A DNA stretch of 64,000 bases from Thiosulfativibrio zosterae (GTDB lineage Bacteria > Pseudomonadota > Gammaproteobacteria > Thiomicrospirales > Thiomicrospiraceae), in NCBI RefSeq assembly GCF_011398155.1, contig NZ_AP021888.1, positions 2,206,001 through 2,270,000 on the forward strand, written 5' to 3'. Below are positions 55,283 through 64,000 of this stretch, piece by piece. The notes beneath the pieces are model-generated. The model saw only the letters and a program-made list of their open reading frames with translations. It searched no databases and was not told the origin of the DNA. The position numbers were made by a program, and so were the translations under genes. Numbering within the stretch: the stretch's first letter is position 1; every line of letters begins with the position of its first letter.

Positions 55283-56095
55283 TTGTTCTTACATGATTTT
55301 ATAAAAAAAATATTAAGCTTAAAAAACAGCGCTCTAATACTAAAACAATTCACACAACGAGAAATCAGAGCAAAGTACCAAAATACGGTTCTCGGTACGG
55401 GCTGGATATTTGTAATGCCTTTGCTTTTGCTTGCCGTTTTCACCTTTGTATTTAACGGCATATTCCAAATGAAATGGCCACATGATGAATCACAAGGCCC
55501 CCTCAATTTTGCACTATTTGTTTTTGTTGGTTTGATCATTCACCAAACGTTTGCAGAAGTTCTTTCGCGCTCACCCACACTGTTTACTTCACAAACAAAT
55601 CTTATTACAAAAGTAGTGTTTCCCTTGTGGGCATTACCAGCAAGTATCGTTTTAAGCGCCATGTACCATTTATTTTTAACAATGCTACTCTTTGCCATCA
55701 TACTATTATTTTTAAGCACACCTTTTCTAACCTGGCTTGTTGTTCCAATTTTAATATTACCTTTTATCATTGCTTCATTGGGCCTGTCATTACTAATAAC
55801 AAGCCTAGGGGTTTACCTTAGAGATCTTGGCCAAATCATGGGACTACTTGTAACTTTATTGATGTTCTTAACTCCTATTTTTTATCCTTTATCTGCAGTT
55901 AAAGGCAGTGCTGGATTTTGGTTAAGCTTGAATCCCATGGCTGTTTTAATTGAAGCCTTACGCTCTGCCATTTTACTGAATGAATGGCCACCCTTATCGA
56001 GCCATGTTTATTTATGGGCTTTCTCCTTAGCGTCTCTTTTAGTGGGAACTTTTGTCTATTTAAAACTAAAACGAGGGTTTGCTGATGTCCTCTAA
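55283..56095 (+). CDS. wzm: O-antigen ABC exporter permease Wzm
   Basis: About 270 residues, no ATG near the start. TTG at 55,283 is preferred because AGGG lies 8 bases before it; a TTG at 55,265 is possible. The ABC-2 permease has QREIRAKYQNTVLGTGWIF before the first helix, six hydrophobic helices, and SLGVYLRDLGQIMGLLVTLL in the loop. It should move undecaprenyl-linked O-polysaccharide across the inner membrane. Its end overlaps the ATP-binding partner by 11 bases. Confidence 0.9.
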   Translation: MFLHDFIKKILSLKNSALILKQFTQREIRAKYQNTVLGTGWIFVMPLLLLAVFTFVFNGIFQMKWPHDESQGPLNFALFVFVGLIIHQTFAEVLSRSPTLFTSQTNLITKVVFPLWALPASIVLSAMYHLFLTMLLFAIILLFLSTPFLTWLVVPILILPFIIASLGLSLLITSLGVYLRDLGQIMGLLVTLLMFLTPIFYPLSAVKGSAGFWLSLNPMAVLIEALRSAILLNEWPPLSSHVYLWAFSLASLLVGTFVYLKLKRGFADVL

Positions 56096-57335
56096 CAATT
56101 TAAACATAGCTGTTGAGGCTTTATCAGTTTCGAAAGACTTTAAGCTTTACTCGAACCCTGGCGATAGGTTTTTAGAGTTTTTATTCCCATCTAAATCAAG
56201 GCACAAAACCTTTAGTGCATTAGACAATATCAATTTTACCCTTCAAAAAGGTGAGTCAATTGGCATTATAGGACGAAATGGTGCTGGAAAATCAACCCTT
56301 CTGCAGCTGATTTGTGGCACACTTTACCCGTCTAAAGGTACCGTTAAAATTAAAGGACGCATCGCGGCTTTATTGGAACTTGGCGCTGGCTTTAATCCGG
56401 AGTTTACTGGCAGAGAAAACATTTGGATGAATGCTGCAATCCTTGGAATGTCTCACGATGAAATAAAGTCAAAGTTTGATGAAATTGTTGCGTTTTCTGA
56501 AATTGAATATGCTATTGACAACCCTGTCAAAACCTATTCCAGCGGCATGTTTTTACGCCTAGCTTTCTCGGTTGCAGTCCATGTATCTCCTGATATTTTG
56601 GTCATTGATGAAGCGCTTAGTGTAGGGGATGGCGCTTTTGCAAAAAAATCTTTTGATAAGATCATGCAATTGAAAGCTGAGGGTTGTACGCTTTTATTTT
56701 GTTCACATGCGCTTTACCAAATTGAAGCTCTATGCCAAAAAGCAATTTGGATAAAGTCAGGTAAAATAGAATGCATAGGTGAAACCAAAGACGTTACATC
56801 TGCATATCAATCTTGGCTAGATTTGGAGTCTGTAAAATCCGAGGGAAATGCTCCAAAACATCCTTTACAGGTTTCTCCTGAATCCACTGATTCTCCAAGA
56901 ATATTGAATATCACTTTACTCAAAAATGGCAAAGAAACCAATAAATTAGAAAAGGATATCACTGTATTCAACAATAACCTTGATACGCTTGAGCTTGTTT
57001 CTAAAATTAAATTTTCTTCTAAGGCGCCAGCACCGACTCTAGGATTTGTTATAGAAACGCCTGCGGGCGTGCAAGTCTGTAGTTTTATCTCTCATGTAGA
57101 CTCAATTACCATTCCTAAAACAGCTGAAGAAATTCATTTGAAAATTCCTAACTTACCGCTTTTAAAAGGAGTTTATAGCATCGATGCCTTCCTGCTTTGC
57201 GAAAAAGGCATTCATGTTTACGAACATCTTCGCAGGGTTGCTGAATTCCAAGTAAAACAGACACACCTAGAAGTTGGCTTAGTTCAACTTGCTCATCATT
57301 GGGAACTTCACATCAATAATGAGACACTGAATTGA
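56085..57335 (+). CDS. wzt: O-antigen ABC exporter ATPase Wzt with C-terminal binding domain
   Basis: A 416-residue protein from ATG 56,085 (GAGGG site). The ATPase (about 1-245) has Walker A IGRNGAGKSTLLQLICG, the YSSGMFLRLAFSVA signature, Walker B PDILVIDEALSVGD and the family FNPEFTGRENIWMNA. A C-terminal beta domain (about 280-416) is like the Wzt carbohydrate-binding domain that recognises capped O-antigen ends. Stop overlaps the next start (TTGA). Confidence 0.93.
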   Translation: MSSNNLNIAVEALSVSKDFKLYSNPGDRFLEFLFPSKSRHKTFSALDNINFTLQKGESIGIIGRNGAGKSTLLQLICGTLYPSKGTVKIKGRIAALLELGAGFNPEFTGRENIWMNAAILGMSHDEIKSKFDEIVAFSEIEYAIDNPVKTYSSGMFLRLAFSVAVHVSPDILVIDEALSVGDGAFAKKSFDKIMQLKAEGCTLLFCSHALYQIEALCQKAIWIKSGKIECIGETKDVTSAYQSWLDLESVKSEGNAPKHPLQVSPESTDSPRILNITLLKNGKETNKLEKDITVFNNNLDTLELVSKIKFSSKAPAPTLGFVIETPAGVQVCSFISHVDSITIPKTAEEIHLKIPNLPLLKGVYSIDAFLLCEKGIHVYEHLRRVAEFQVKQTHLEVGLVQLAHHWELHINNETLN

Positions 57336-58228
57336 AATTAAATTCTTTCGTTAGGGCGCTAAAACTAAGAGCTATACTGCCTGCATTAAAATTTCTACCT
57401 AAAAACTGGGCTTATCCCATTGCATCTTACATTGGCTACAAACTTTTCTTTATTTTCGAAAAAGAATGGGTAAACCAATACAGAGAAGGGATACAAAACT
57501 TTTACGCTGTTGATTTTAAAACCGCCGTTAATTGGACTAAGCTACACTTTCAAATGTTAGCTCGGGAAGAAATGGACAGTTTTTTTTACCCCAAAATTAA
57601 AGTCTTAGACGATTTTAAACACATCTCTTATGACGCTAACTTTGAGAATGACCTAAAAGAATTTAAAGAAGATCCTAATGGAAAAATTATTATTATGAGT
57701 CATTTTGGTAGACCTTTATCTTCAATAGGCTATCTTGGGCTTCATACAAATAATGTTGGCATGCTCAGCCAAGCCGTTGACCAAACTAACCCGCATTTGG
57801 ACCCAACCACCCGAACATACTTAAACTACAAAATGCAAAATGTAGCAAGAATTAGTGGCGGCCAATGGTTTAAGACTAATCAAAATCCGATATTGATGTA
57901 CAAAGCTCTAAAAAATAAAGAAAGTATTGTTATTATGTTTGACATTCCTGAAGGCGACATTTCACGACAAATAAGACCTCGCTTTGAAAAAGGCTTTCTA
58001 AAAGTTGCCCCAGGCATCGTACGTCTTGCAAGAAAGACTCATGCGAATCTCTATTATGCAGAAAATATCGACAATGGTAACTCAACCATATGCAGAGTTA
58101 TTAAACTCAGTAACGAACCTGAAACTGCCCTATCGGAAGCTGCGGAACAACTATCAAAAACACTAAGGGATAAGCCGTGGCTATGGTGGCAATGGAACAT
58201 AATAAACATACTCTGGGAGAAAGAATGA
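57332..58228 (+). CDS. LpxL-like acyltransferase homologue without catalytic acid
   Basis: A 298-residue homologue of lipid A acyltransferases (same fold and partner motifs: IIIMSHFGRPLSSIGYLGL, ESIVIMFDIPEGDISRQIRP, WLWWQWNI). The HX4(D/E) catalytic site reads HFGRPL; the acidic residue is missing, unlike HFGCWE in the enzyme at 22,942. Translation starts at TTG 57,332, overlapping the wzt stop. Its place in an O-antigen operon suggests a role in modifying or sensing the lipid or sugar carrier rather than lipid A acylation. It may be inactive as an acyltransferase. Confidence 0.75.
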   Translation: MKLNSFVRALKLRAILPALKFLPKNWAYPIASYIGYKLFFIFEKEWVNQYREGIQNFYAVDFKTAVNWTKLHFQMLAREEMDSFFYPKIKVLDDFKHISYDANFENDLKEFKEDPNGKIIIMSHFGRPLSSIGYLGLHTNNVGMLSQAVDQTNPHLDPTTRTYLNYKMQNVARISGGQWFKTNQNPILMYKALKNKESIVIMFDIPEGDISRQIRPRFEKGFLKVAPGIVRLARKTHANLYYAENIDNGNSTICRVIKLSNEPETALSEAAEQLSKTLRDKPWLWWQWNIINILWEKE

Positions 58229-60969
58229 CTCATATTGACAAACAAAACTGCTGGTCATTAATCAACCCTAGCCATCTAAACTTCCCCTATTCTTGGGTGG
58301 GGCATACGCCGTTTGCCATGTGGTTGATTTGCAAGCTTGGTCCTAATATTTTTGTAGAGTTAGGCACACATTCTGGAAACTCTTATTTTGCCATATGTGA
58401 GTCGATAAAAGCCCATGCGTTAAAAACCCAATGCTATGCCATTGATACATGGCAAGGTGACCCGCACGCCAATTTTTACAGTGAAGATATATTTACTTCT
58501 GTCAACTCACATAACACAGAACACTATGCTTCATTTTCCAACCTAATGAGAATGACTTTTGATGAAGCTTTAGGTACATTTGAAAATAATCAAATTGATA
58601 TTTTACACATTGATGGTCTTCACACTTATGATGCTGTTAAGCATGATTACACTTCATGGCTTTGTAAAATGAAAAGCAATGGCGTGATTCTTTTTCATGA
58701 TATTACGGTTAGGGAAAATGACTTTGGCGTTTTTAAGCTTTGGGAAGAACTTAAAAATCAATACCCCTATCATTTCGAATTTCATCACTCGAATGGTTTA
58801 GGCGTTCTTTTTCTTGAAAAACCTTCAGACCCTGAAATTCTGACGCTTCTTAACAACCAAAATAAGACATTGATACAGCAATTTGAGATATCTGGTATTC
58901 AACAAACCTTTATGGCTAACCTTAATAGCCTCAATACCTTGCTAAAGGATAACCCAAGTGAACGCTTGTCATTAGAAAGAGAGTTCAACACGCTTGTGCA
59001 TAAATATAATCAACTCTTATCAGAAACACAGACTGCGTTAATTGAATTGCGAGTTGATGAAATTCAAAACCAGTTAAATCGCATATTAAACTCAACATCT
59101 TGGAAACTCACTCTACCTATAAGACTGGCCAGTGAATTACTTAGAAAAATGGCTCGAATCCTAAAAAAAAATTTAATGCTAATCAAGAAAGCGAATGATT
59201 TTAGAAATCAACATGGCTTCAAAGCACTTTTAAGAAGAATTTACCAACAAATCAACTTGAGAAACCATCAAGTTGATTACAATCTCTGGTTCAAGCGAGA
59301 CTTAGAGATTAGGTTGGAAAACATAAAAAACACTCCTGACCAAAACATATTGAACCCAACTTTATTCTCAATTATCATGCCCGTTTACAACTCGGACATT
59401 GGCCTTTTAGAAGCCGCAATCAAATCAGTGCAGTCTCAAATTTACACCCATTGGGAATTGTGTATCTGTAACGATGCTTCTACAAATGAAGACATCAAGC
59501 CTTTTCTGGATAGCCTTAGTGCGGCAGATTCAAGAATTAAAGTTTATCACGCTACATCAAATGGCCATATTAGCAAAGCATCAAACCTTGCTATAGAGCA
59601 AGCTACTGGTAACTTTTTAGTTTTGCTTGACCATGATGACCTCCTGACAATCGATGCCTTGTTTTGGGTTAATCAAGCTCTGATAGACAATCCCACAGCA
59701 AAATTGATCTATTCTGATGAAGATAAAATTCATTTAGACGAAACCCTTTCAGACCCATACTTCAAAACAGATTGGAACTTTGAATTAATTTTAGGACAAA
59801 ATTACTTTTCCCATTTAGGTGTGTATGAAACCGCTCTGGTTAAGTCAATTAATGGTTTCAGGGAGGGGTTTGAGGGCGCACAAGATTACGACTTACTTTT
59901 ACGCTGCGCTGAAAAAGTAAAACCGAGTGACATTATTCATATTCCAAAAGTACTTTATCATTGGCGTGTTGTGCCTGGAAGCACATCTATTAATATTGCG
60001 GAAAAGCCTTATGCAATTAACGCAGCAAAACAAGCCATCAAAGAATTTGCACAAAACAATCATTTAATAGGTGAGGTTGAAGTATTTAACTCAGGACTCT
60101 ATAGACTTATCGAAAAAAATCCTATCGTACAACCCTCTGTGACATTGATTATTCCAACTTATAACGGTTTTAAACTGATCAAAAACTGTATTGAAAGTAT
60201 TCTCAATAAAACTACCTATCAAAACTTCAGCATTCTTATTATTGATAACCGTTCAGACGAACCACAAACTTTAAATTATCTTAAACAAATTCAATCAAGA
60301 CACCCTAAAATTAAAGTTGTTAGAGATGAGAGTCCATTTAATTATTCTGCTATCAATAACCGCGCCGTTGACTTAGCCAACAGTGAGTATGTATTGTTGT
60401 TAAATAATGATACGCAGGTTATATCTAATAACTGGCTTACTGAAATGATGCGCATGGCTTGCCGACCTGGCGTTGGTGTTGTTGGCGCGAAACTGCTCTA
60501 CCCAGACAACAGAGTACAACATGCAGGCGTTATATTAGGACTGGGAGGTATTGCTGGACATGCATTCCATCTAAAAGAAAAAACTGATCCGGGCTATTTT
60601 GGCCTTGCTACTCTACCAAGGGTAGTAACGGCTGTCACGGGAGCTTGCTTACTTGTTAAAAAAAGTATTTATAAAGAAGTTGAGGGTTTAGATGAAACGC
60701 ACTTAACTGTCGCTTTTAATGATGTTGATTTTTGCTTAAAAGTCATGAGTAAAGGTTACAGAAATGTATGGACACCTTTTGCTGAACTGTATCATTTTGA
60801 ATCTATTACCAGGGGCTTAGATACTACACCTGAAAAACAAGCCCGTTTTGAATCTGAAATTCAATATATGGCCAACACTTGGCCAAACATTATTGCAAAA
60901 GATCCTTTTTACAATATTAACTTGAGTTTAAACCTTCAAAATGCCTATACCTTGAAGCATTTTGACTAA
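58225..60969 (+). CDS. Methyltransferase-coiled coil-double glycosyltransferase fusion
   Basis: A 914-residue protein starting at ATG 58,225 (overlap ATGA). Residues 1-200 are a class I methyltransferase (FVELGTHSGNSYFAICESI, IDILHIDGLHTYDAVKHDY, MTF24-like). About 220-385 is a helical, coiled-coil linker. Two GT2 domains follow: one from SIIMPVYNSDIGLLEAA (DxD-like LLDHDDLLT, acceptor site ERYS-like EGAQDYDLL) and one from VTLIIPTYNGFKLIKNC (LLLNNDTQV). WsaE-type proteins combine these activities to extend and cap O-polysaccharide. The methyl cap may be the signal read by the Wzt C-terminal domain. Confidence 0.85.
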   Translation: MTHIDKQNCWSLINPSHLNFPYSWVGHTPFAMWLICKLGPNIFVELGTHSGNSYFAICESIKAHALKTQCYAIDTWQGDPHANFYSEDIFTSVNSHNTEHYASFSNLMRMTFDEALGTFENNQIDILHIDGLHTYDAVKHDYTSWLCKMKSNGVILFHDITVRENDFGVFKLWEELKNQYPYHFEFHHSNGLGVLFLEKPSDPEILTLLNNQNKTLIQQFEISGIQQTFMANLNSLNTLLKDNPSERLSLEREFNTLVHKYNQLLSETQTALIELRVDEIQNQLNRILNSTSWKLTLPIRLASELLRKMARILKKNLMLIKKANDFRNQHGFKALLRRIYQQINLRNHQVDYNLWFKRDLEIRLENIKNTPDQNILNPTLFSIIMPVYNSDIGLLEAAIKSVQSQIYTHWELCICNDASTNEDIKPFLDSLSAADSRIKVYHATSNGHISKASNLAIEQATGNFLVLLDHDDLLTIDALFWVNQALIDNPTAKLIYSDEDKIHLDETLSDPYFKTDWNFELILGQNYFSHLGVYETALVKSINGFREGFEGAQDYDLLLRCAEKVKPSDIIHIPKVLYHWRVVPGSTSINIAEKPYAINAAKQAIKEFAQNNHLIGEVEVFNSGLYRLIEKNPIVQPSVTLIIPTYNGFKLIKNCIESILNKTTYQNFSILIIDNRSDEPQTLNYLKQIQSRHPKIKVVRDESPFNYSAINNRAVDLANSEYVLLLNNDTQVISNNWLTEMMRMACRPGVGVVGAKLLYPDNRVQHAGVILGLGGIAGHAFHLKEKTDPGYFGLATLPRVVTAVTGACLLVKKSIYKEVEGLDETHLTVAFNDVDFCLKVMSKGYRNVWTPFAELYHFESITRGLDTTPEKQARFESEIQYMANTWPNIIAKDPFYNINLSLNLQNAYTLKHFD

Positions 60970-61015
60970 CTTGAGTTATTTCCATTTTTAAAACAAACCA
61001 TAAGTTGAGCAAGCA

Positions 61016-61897
61016 ATGAAAGGCATAATTTTAGCTGGAGGATCCGGCACTAGACTTTATCCAATTACCAAAGGGGTTTCTAAGCAGTTAGTGCCCATTT
61101 ATGATAAGCCAATGGTTTATTATCCTTTGTCGGTATTGATGTTGGCCGGCATTAAAGAAGTTTTAATTATTACAACACCTGAGGATCAGGCAAGCTTTAA
61201 GCGACTTTTAGGGGATGGTTCTGAATTGGGTATGCGTTTTGAGTATATCGTTCAGCCATCGCCTGATGGCCTTGCCCAAGCTTTCATTTTAGGTAAAGAT
61301 TTTATCGGCAGTGATGATGCCTGCCTTATCCTAGGTGATAATATCTATTATGGTCACGACTTGCCTAATATGCTTGAATCAGCCGTTCAAAATGCTCAAC
61401 AAAACAAAGCTACGGTGTTTGGTTACCATGTTTCAGACCCAGAAAGGTATGGCGTTGCAGAATTCGATCATAAAGGTACCGTTATTAGCTTAGAAGAAAA
61501 ACCTACCCATCCCAAATCTAACTATGCCGTTACAGGCTTATACTTCTACCCCAATGATGTGGTTCAAAAAGCTTCAGAGGTAAAGCCTTCTCATCGTGGT
61601 GAATTGGAAATTACGACCGTTAATCAAATGTATCTAGGAGAAGGTCGCTTAAAACTAGAAACTATGGGTAGAGGTTATGCCTGGTTAGATACGGGAACTC
61701 ACGAGTCTTTGTTAGAAGCCTCAGCTTTTATAGAAACCATTGAAAAACGCCAAGGCCTTAAAGTAGCCTGTTTAGAGGAAATCGCTTATGAAATGGGCTA
61801 TATCAATAAAGAGCAATTGATTGAATTGGCGCAACCGCTTAAAAAGAATCAATATGGTCAATACTTACTCAAAAGAGCCGAGGAAGGAGTCCTCTAA
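61016..61897 (+). CDS. rmlA: Glucose-1-phosphate thymidylyltransferase
   Basis: A 293-residue enzyme (also rfbA) that makes dTDP-glucose from glucose-1-phosphate and dTTP, first step of dTDP-L-rhamnose synthesis. The nucleotide site [19 protein letters not shown], the metal-binding [10 protein letters not shown] and the sugar site [19 protein letters not shown] are intact. Normal length. Runs directly into rmlC (no gap). Confidence 0.97.
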   Translation: MKGIILAGGSGTRLYPITKGVSKQLVPIYDKPMVYYPLSVLMLAGIKEVLIITTPEDQASFKRLLGDGSELGMRFEYIVQPSPDGLAQAFILGKDFIGSDDACLILGDNIYYGHDLPNMLESAVQNAQQNKATVFGYHVSDPERYGVAEFDHKGTVISLEEKPTHPKSNYAVTGLYFYPNDVVQKASEVKPSHRGELEITTVNQMYLGEGRLKLETMGRGYAWLDTGTHESLLEASAFIETIEKRQGLKVACLEEIAYEMGYINKEQLIELAQPLKKNQYGQYLLKRAEEGVL

Positions 61898-62473
61898 ATG
61901 CAGTTTATTCCTCAAGCGATTCCAGATGTGATTTTAATTCAACCTAAAGTGCACGGTGACCATCGTGGATATTTTGTCGAAACTTTTCGTCAAGATAAGT
62001 TTGAAGCAGCCCTTGGGTATCAGGTCAATTTCTGCCAAGACAATGAATCTAAATCGACTAAAGGAGTATTACGCGGACTGCACTTTCAATTGCCACCTTT
62101 TGCTCAAAGCAAACTTGTGCGTGTAATTGAAGGTGAAGTGTTGGATGTGGCGGTGGATATTCGTCAAAACAGCCCAACCTTTGGTCAGCATGTAGCGGTA
62201 TTGCTTAATGACAGTAACAAACACCAACTGTTTATTCCCAGAGGATTTGCCCACGGCTTTCTCGTGTTAAGTGAGTCAGCAACTTTTGCCTACAAGGTGG
62301 ATAACTATTATTCACCTGAGTGCGATCGAGGACTGGCTTTTGATGATCCTGAACTTAAGATTGACTGGCAACTGCCAAAAGCGCTGTTACAACTCTCCGA
62401 AAAAGACCAAAAACAACCAGGCCTGGGGGATTTAGGTACTTGCTTTGAATTTGGTGTGGATTATTATGCTTAA
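61898..62473 (+). CDS. rmlC: dTDP-4-dehydrorhamnose 3,5-epimerase
   Basis: A 191-residue cupin enzyme (also rfbC). Signature residues are GVLRGLHFQLPPFAQSKLVRV (catalytic His), IPRGFAHGFLVLSE and FAYKVDNYYSPECDRGLAFDD. It starts on the base after the rmlA stop. The CCAGGCCTGG palindrome near the 3' end encodes QKQPGL, with the flanking bases identical to the copy in fmt. Confidence 0.97.
   Translation: MQFIPQAIPDVILIQPKVHGDHRGYFVETFRQDKFEAALGYQVNFCQDNESKSTKGVLRGLHFQLPPFAQSKLVRVIEGEVLDVAVDIRQNSPTFGQHVAVLLNDSNKHQLFIPRGFAHGFLVLSESATFAYKVDNYYSPECDRGLAFDDPELKIDWQLPKALLQLSEKDQKQPGLGDLGTCFEFGVDYYA
62417..62426. repeat. Dispersed palindrome CCAGGCCTGG inside rmlC
   Basis: The 19 bases up to 62,426 (from 62,408) are identical to those in fmt (10,412-10,430), although the two genes are unrelated. 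Confidence 0.8.
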
Positions 62474-63338
62474 GAAAATTCTAGTCACTGGCGCAAACGG
62501 TCAGTTGGGGCAAAGCATACAAAAAATAGCAGGGCAATATCCAGATTACCAATTTACCTTTGTTGCGAGAGATGAACTTGATTTAAGTCAGGCGCAAAGT
62601 ATTGCAAGTTTTTTTCAGGACAGATCTTTTGATGTCATTATCAATTGTGCGGCCTATACCGCCGTTGATAGAGCAGAATCTGAGCCAGAATTAGCCAATT
62701 CAATCAATCATCAAGCACTAGAGCAACTGGCTAAAATCTGCAAACAACATAATGCCATGATGATTCACGTCAGTACGGATTATGTGTTCAATGGCACAAA
62801 CCATAAGCCTTATATTGAAACGGATCTCGTTGACCCTCAAGGCGTTTATGGGTTAACGAAGTTAAAAGGCGAGCAAGCCATGCAGACCATTCAGCCCAAA
62901 GGCGCGATTATTCGTACCAGCTGGGTTTATTCTGAGTTTGGCAATAATTTTGTTAAAACCATGCTGCGACTAGGCAAGGAGCGTGAGGCCTTGGGTGTTA
63001 TTTTCGATCAGGTTGGGAGCCCTACCTATGCTGGGGATTTGGCACAAGCTGTTTTGACGCTTGCTAACCAGCCTGAAAAGCTCACACAAACGCCGATTTA
63101 TCATTACAGTAACGAGGGAGTTTGCAGTTGGTATGACTTCGCGAAGACCATTTTTGAAATGGCCCAAGTGCAGGTTAAAGTGACCCCTATAGAAACAAAA
63201 GACTATCCAACACCAGCCAAACGCCCCCACTACAGTTTAATGAACAAAGCGAAAATCAAGCAGCATTTTGGTTTCGACATTCCTTATTGGCAAGACTCAC
63301 TTAAAATATGTTTAAAAGAACTTGAGAAACAAGCATGA
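62466..63338 (+). CDS. rmlD: dTDP-4-dehydrorhamnose reductase
   Basis: A 290-residue SDR-family enzyme (also rfbD), last step of dTDP-L-rhamnose synthesis. ATG 62,466 lies 8 bases inside the end of rmlC; an upstream start at 62,445 is less likely. NAD(P) site [14 protein letters not shown], the catalytic YxxxK in [15 protein letters not shown] and the STDYVFNG loop are present. Confidence 0.96.
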   Translation: MLKKILVTGANGQLGQSIQKIAGQYPDYQFTFVARDELDLSQAQSIASFFQDRSFDVIINCAAYTAVDRAESEPELANSINHQALEQLAKICKQHNAMMIHVSTDYVFNGTNHKPYIETDLVDPQGVYGLTKLKGEQAMQTIQPKGAIIRTSWVYSEFGNNFVKTMLRLGKEREALGVIFDQVGSPTYAGDLAQAVLTLANQPEKLTQTPIYHYSNEGVCSWYDFAKTIFEMAQVQVKVTPIETKDYPTPAKRPHYSLMNKAKIKQHFGFDIPYWQDSLKICLKELEKQA

Positions 63339-64000
63339 CAAAACCATCAAACAAAAAAATTCTAGTGACTGGCGGTGCCGGTTTTATCGGTTCAGCCGTG
63401 GTACGCCATTTAATCAATGACACCGAACATTCCGTTGTGAATGTTGATAAGTTGACTTATGCGGGCAATTTAGAATCTCTAAAAACCGTTTCCCAAAACG
63501 CGCGTTACGCTTTTGAACAGGTGGATATTTGTGATGCGGCAGAATTAAAACGCGTTTTTAATACCCACCAGCCAGATATCGTAATGCATTTAGCTGCGGA
63601 ATCTCATGTAGATCGTTCAATAGATGGCCCAGGTGAATTTATTCAGACAAATATCGTTGGCACTTACACTCTACTTGAGCAAGCAAGGGCCTATTGGAAT
63701 ACGCTTGATGGGGGCAAAAAAGCCAACTTCAAGTTTCACCACATATCAACCGATGAAGTCTATGGGGATCTTCCGCACCCTGAAGAAGTGCCTGATATAG
63801 AAAAAGACAGTCTACCCCTGTTTACCGAAAAAACACCCTACGCTCCCAGCTCGCCTTATTCAGCCTCTAAGGCAGGATCTGATCATTTAGTGCGCGCTTG
63901 GCAAAGAACTTATAAATTGCCCACGCTGGTGACCAATTGCTCAAATAATTATGGCCCTTATCATTTTCCAGAAAAACTGATACCTCTCGTCATCTTAAAT
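63335..64000 (+). CDS. rmlB: dTDP-glucose 4,6-dehydratase (partial, runs off window)
   Basis: The first 222 codons. ATG 63,335 overlaps the rmlD stop as ATGA. NAD site [19 protein letters not shown], the [14 protein letters not shown] block, [10 protein letters not shown], and YxxxK in [17 protein letters not shown] identify RmlB (also rfbB). The gene order A-C-D-B and the overlaps make one operon with the glycosyltransferase genes. The 3' end is outside the window. Confidence 0.96.
   Translation, partial: MTKPSNKKILVTGGAGFIGSAVVRHLINDTEHSVVNVDKLTYAGNLESLKTVSQNARYAFEQVDICDAAELKRVFNTHQPDIVMHLAAESHVDRSIDGPGEFIQTNIVGTYTLLEQARAYWNTLDGGKKANFKFHHISTDEVYGDLPHPEEVPDIEKDSLPLFTEKTPYAPSSPYSASKAGSDHLVRAWQRTYKLPTLVTNCSNNYGPYHFPEKLIPLVILN

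Noticed and set aside
1-64000. tRNA, rRNA, CRISPR arrays or riboswitch
   Set aside because: I looked for tRNA T-arm motifs, rRNA segments and regularly spaced repeats and saw none; a covariance-model search could still find something small.

Overview
The window looks like the chromosome of a gammaproteobacterium, most like the Thiomicrospira/Thiomicrorhabdus group (Piscirickettsiaceae). This rests on gene content and order only (comM-ubiK edge, argS-topA, dprA/def-fmt-rsmB-DUF4390-ntrY-ntrX-trkA-trkH). No rRNA or tRNA gene was seen. Several competence genes are present (start of comM, dprA, a comEA-like gene).

Bases 1-30,300 are mostly housekeeping: UbiK, a diguanylate cyclase, a SPOR protein, ArgS, a topoisomerase I with an unusual C-terminus, a REC-ATPase regulator, the def-fmt-rsmB-ntrYX-trkAH run, TtcA, a lipid A acyltransferase, a gamma-glutamyltransferase between two PIN-type toxin-antitoxin pairs, two Uma2 paralogues, ComEA, MOSC, TauE/SafE and TrmA.

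Bases 30,300-50,000 form a surface-layer locus, nearly all on the minus strand: a type I secretion system (HlyD adaptor, PrtD-like ABC exporter, TolC-like channel), SapC, two small proteins of unknown role, and two large Ala/Thr-rich RTX-like S-layer genes. The distal copy (46,534-49,734) is intact. The proximal copy (38,621-41,141) has lost its 5' end and start codon but keeps an open frame. Between the copies is a small integrative element: an XRE repressor with four matching operators, a tyrosine recombinase, and a gene with polymerase-like palm motifs split by an IS256-family insertion with an exact 8-bp target duplication. An rRNA-type boxA and a run of hairpins follow that gene. A REP-associated transposase with its own repeats lies on the other side.

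Bases 49,900-55,200 hold a beta-barrel-like protein, a FecR-domain protein, a CRP-family regulator and a CHASE2-adenylate cyclase. A perfect TGTGA-N6-TCACA site about 40 bp upstream of a likely start site precedes the intact S-layer gene, so cAMP probably controls it. Bases 55,265-64,000 are an O-polysaccharide locus: Wzm/Wzt exporter, an odd acyltransferase homologue, a methyltransferase-double-glycosyltransferase fusion, and rmlA-C-D-B for dTDP-rhamnose, with rmlB running off the window. S-layer, secretion, O-antigen and cAMP genes together suggest a Caulobacter/Campylobacter fetus-type S-layer anchored on LPS. Separately, the 10-bp palindrome CCAGGCCTGG occurs at least six times, five of them inside coding genes.
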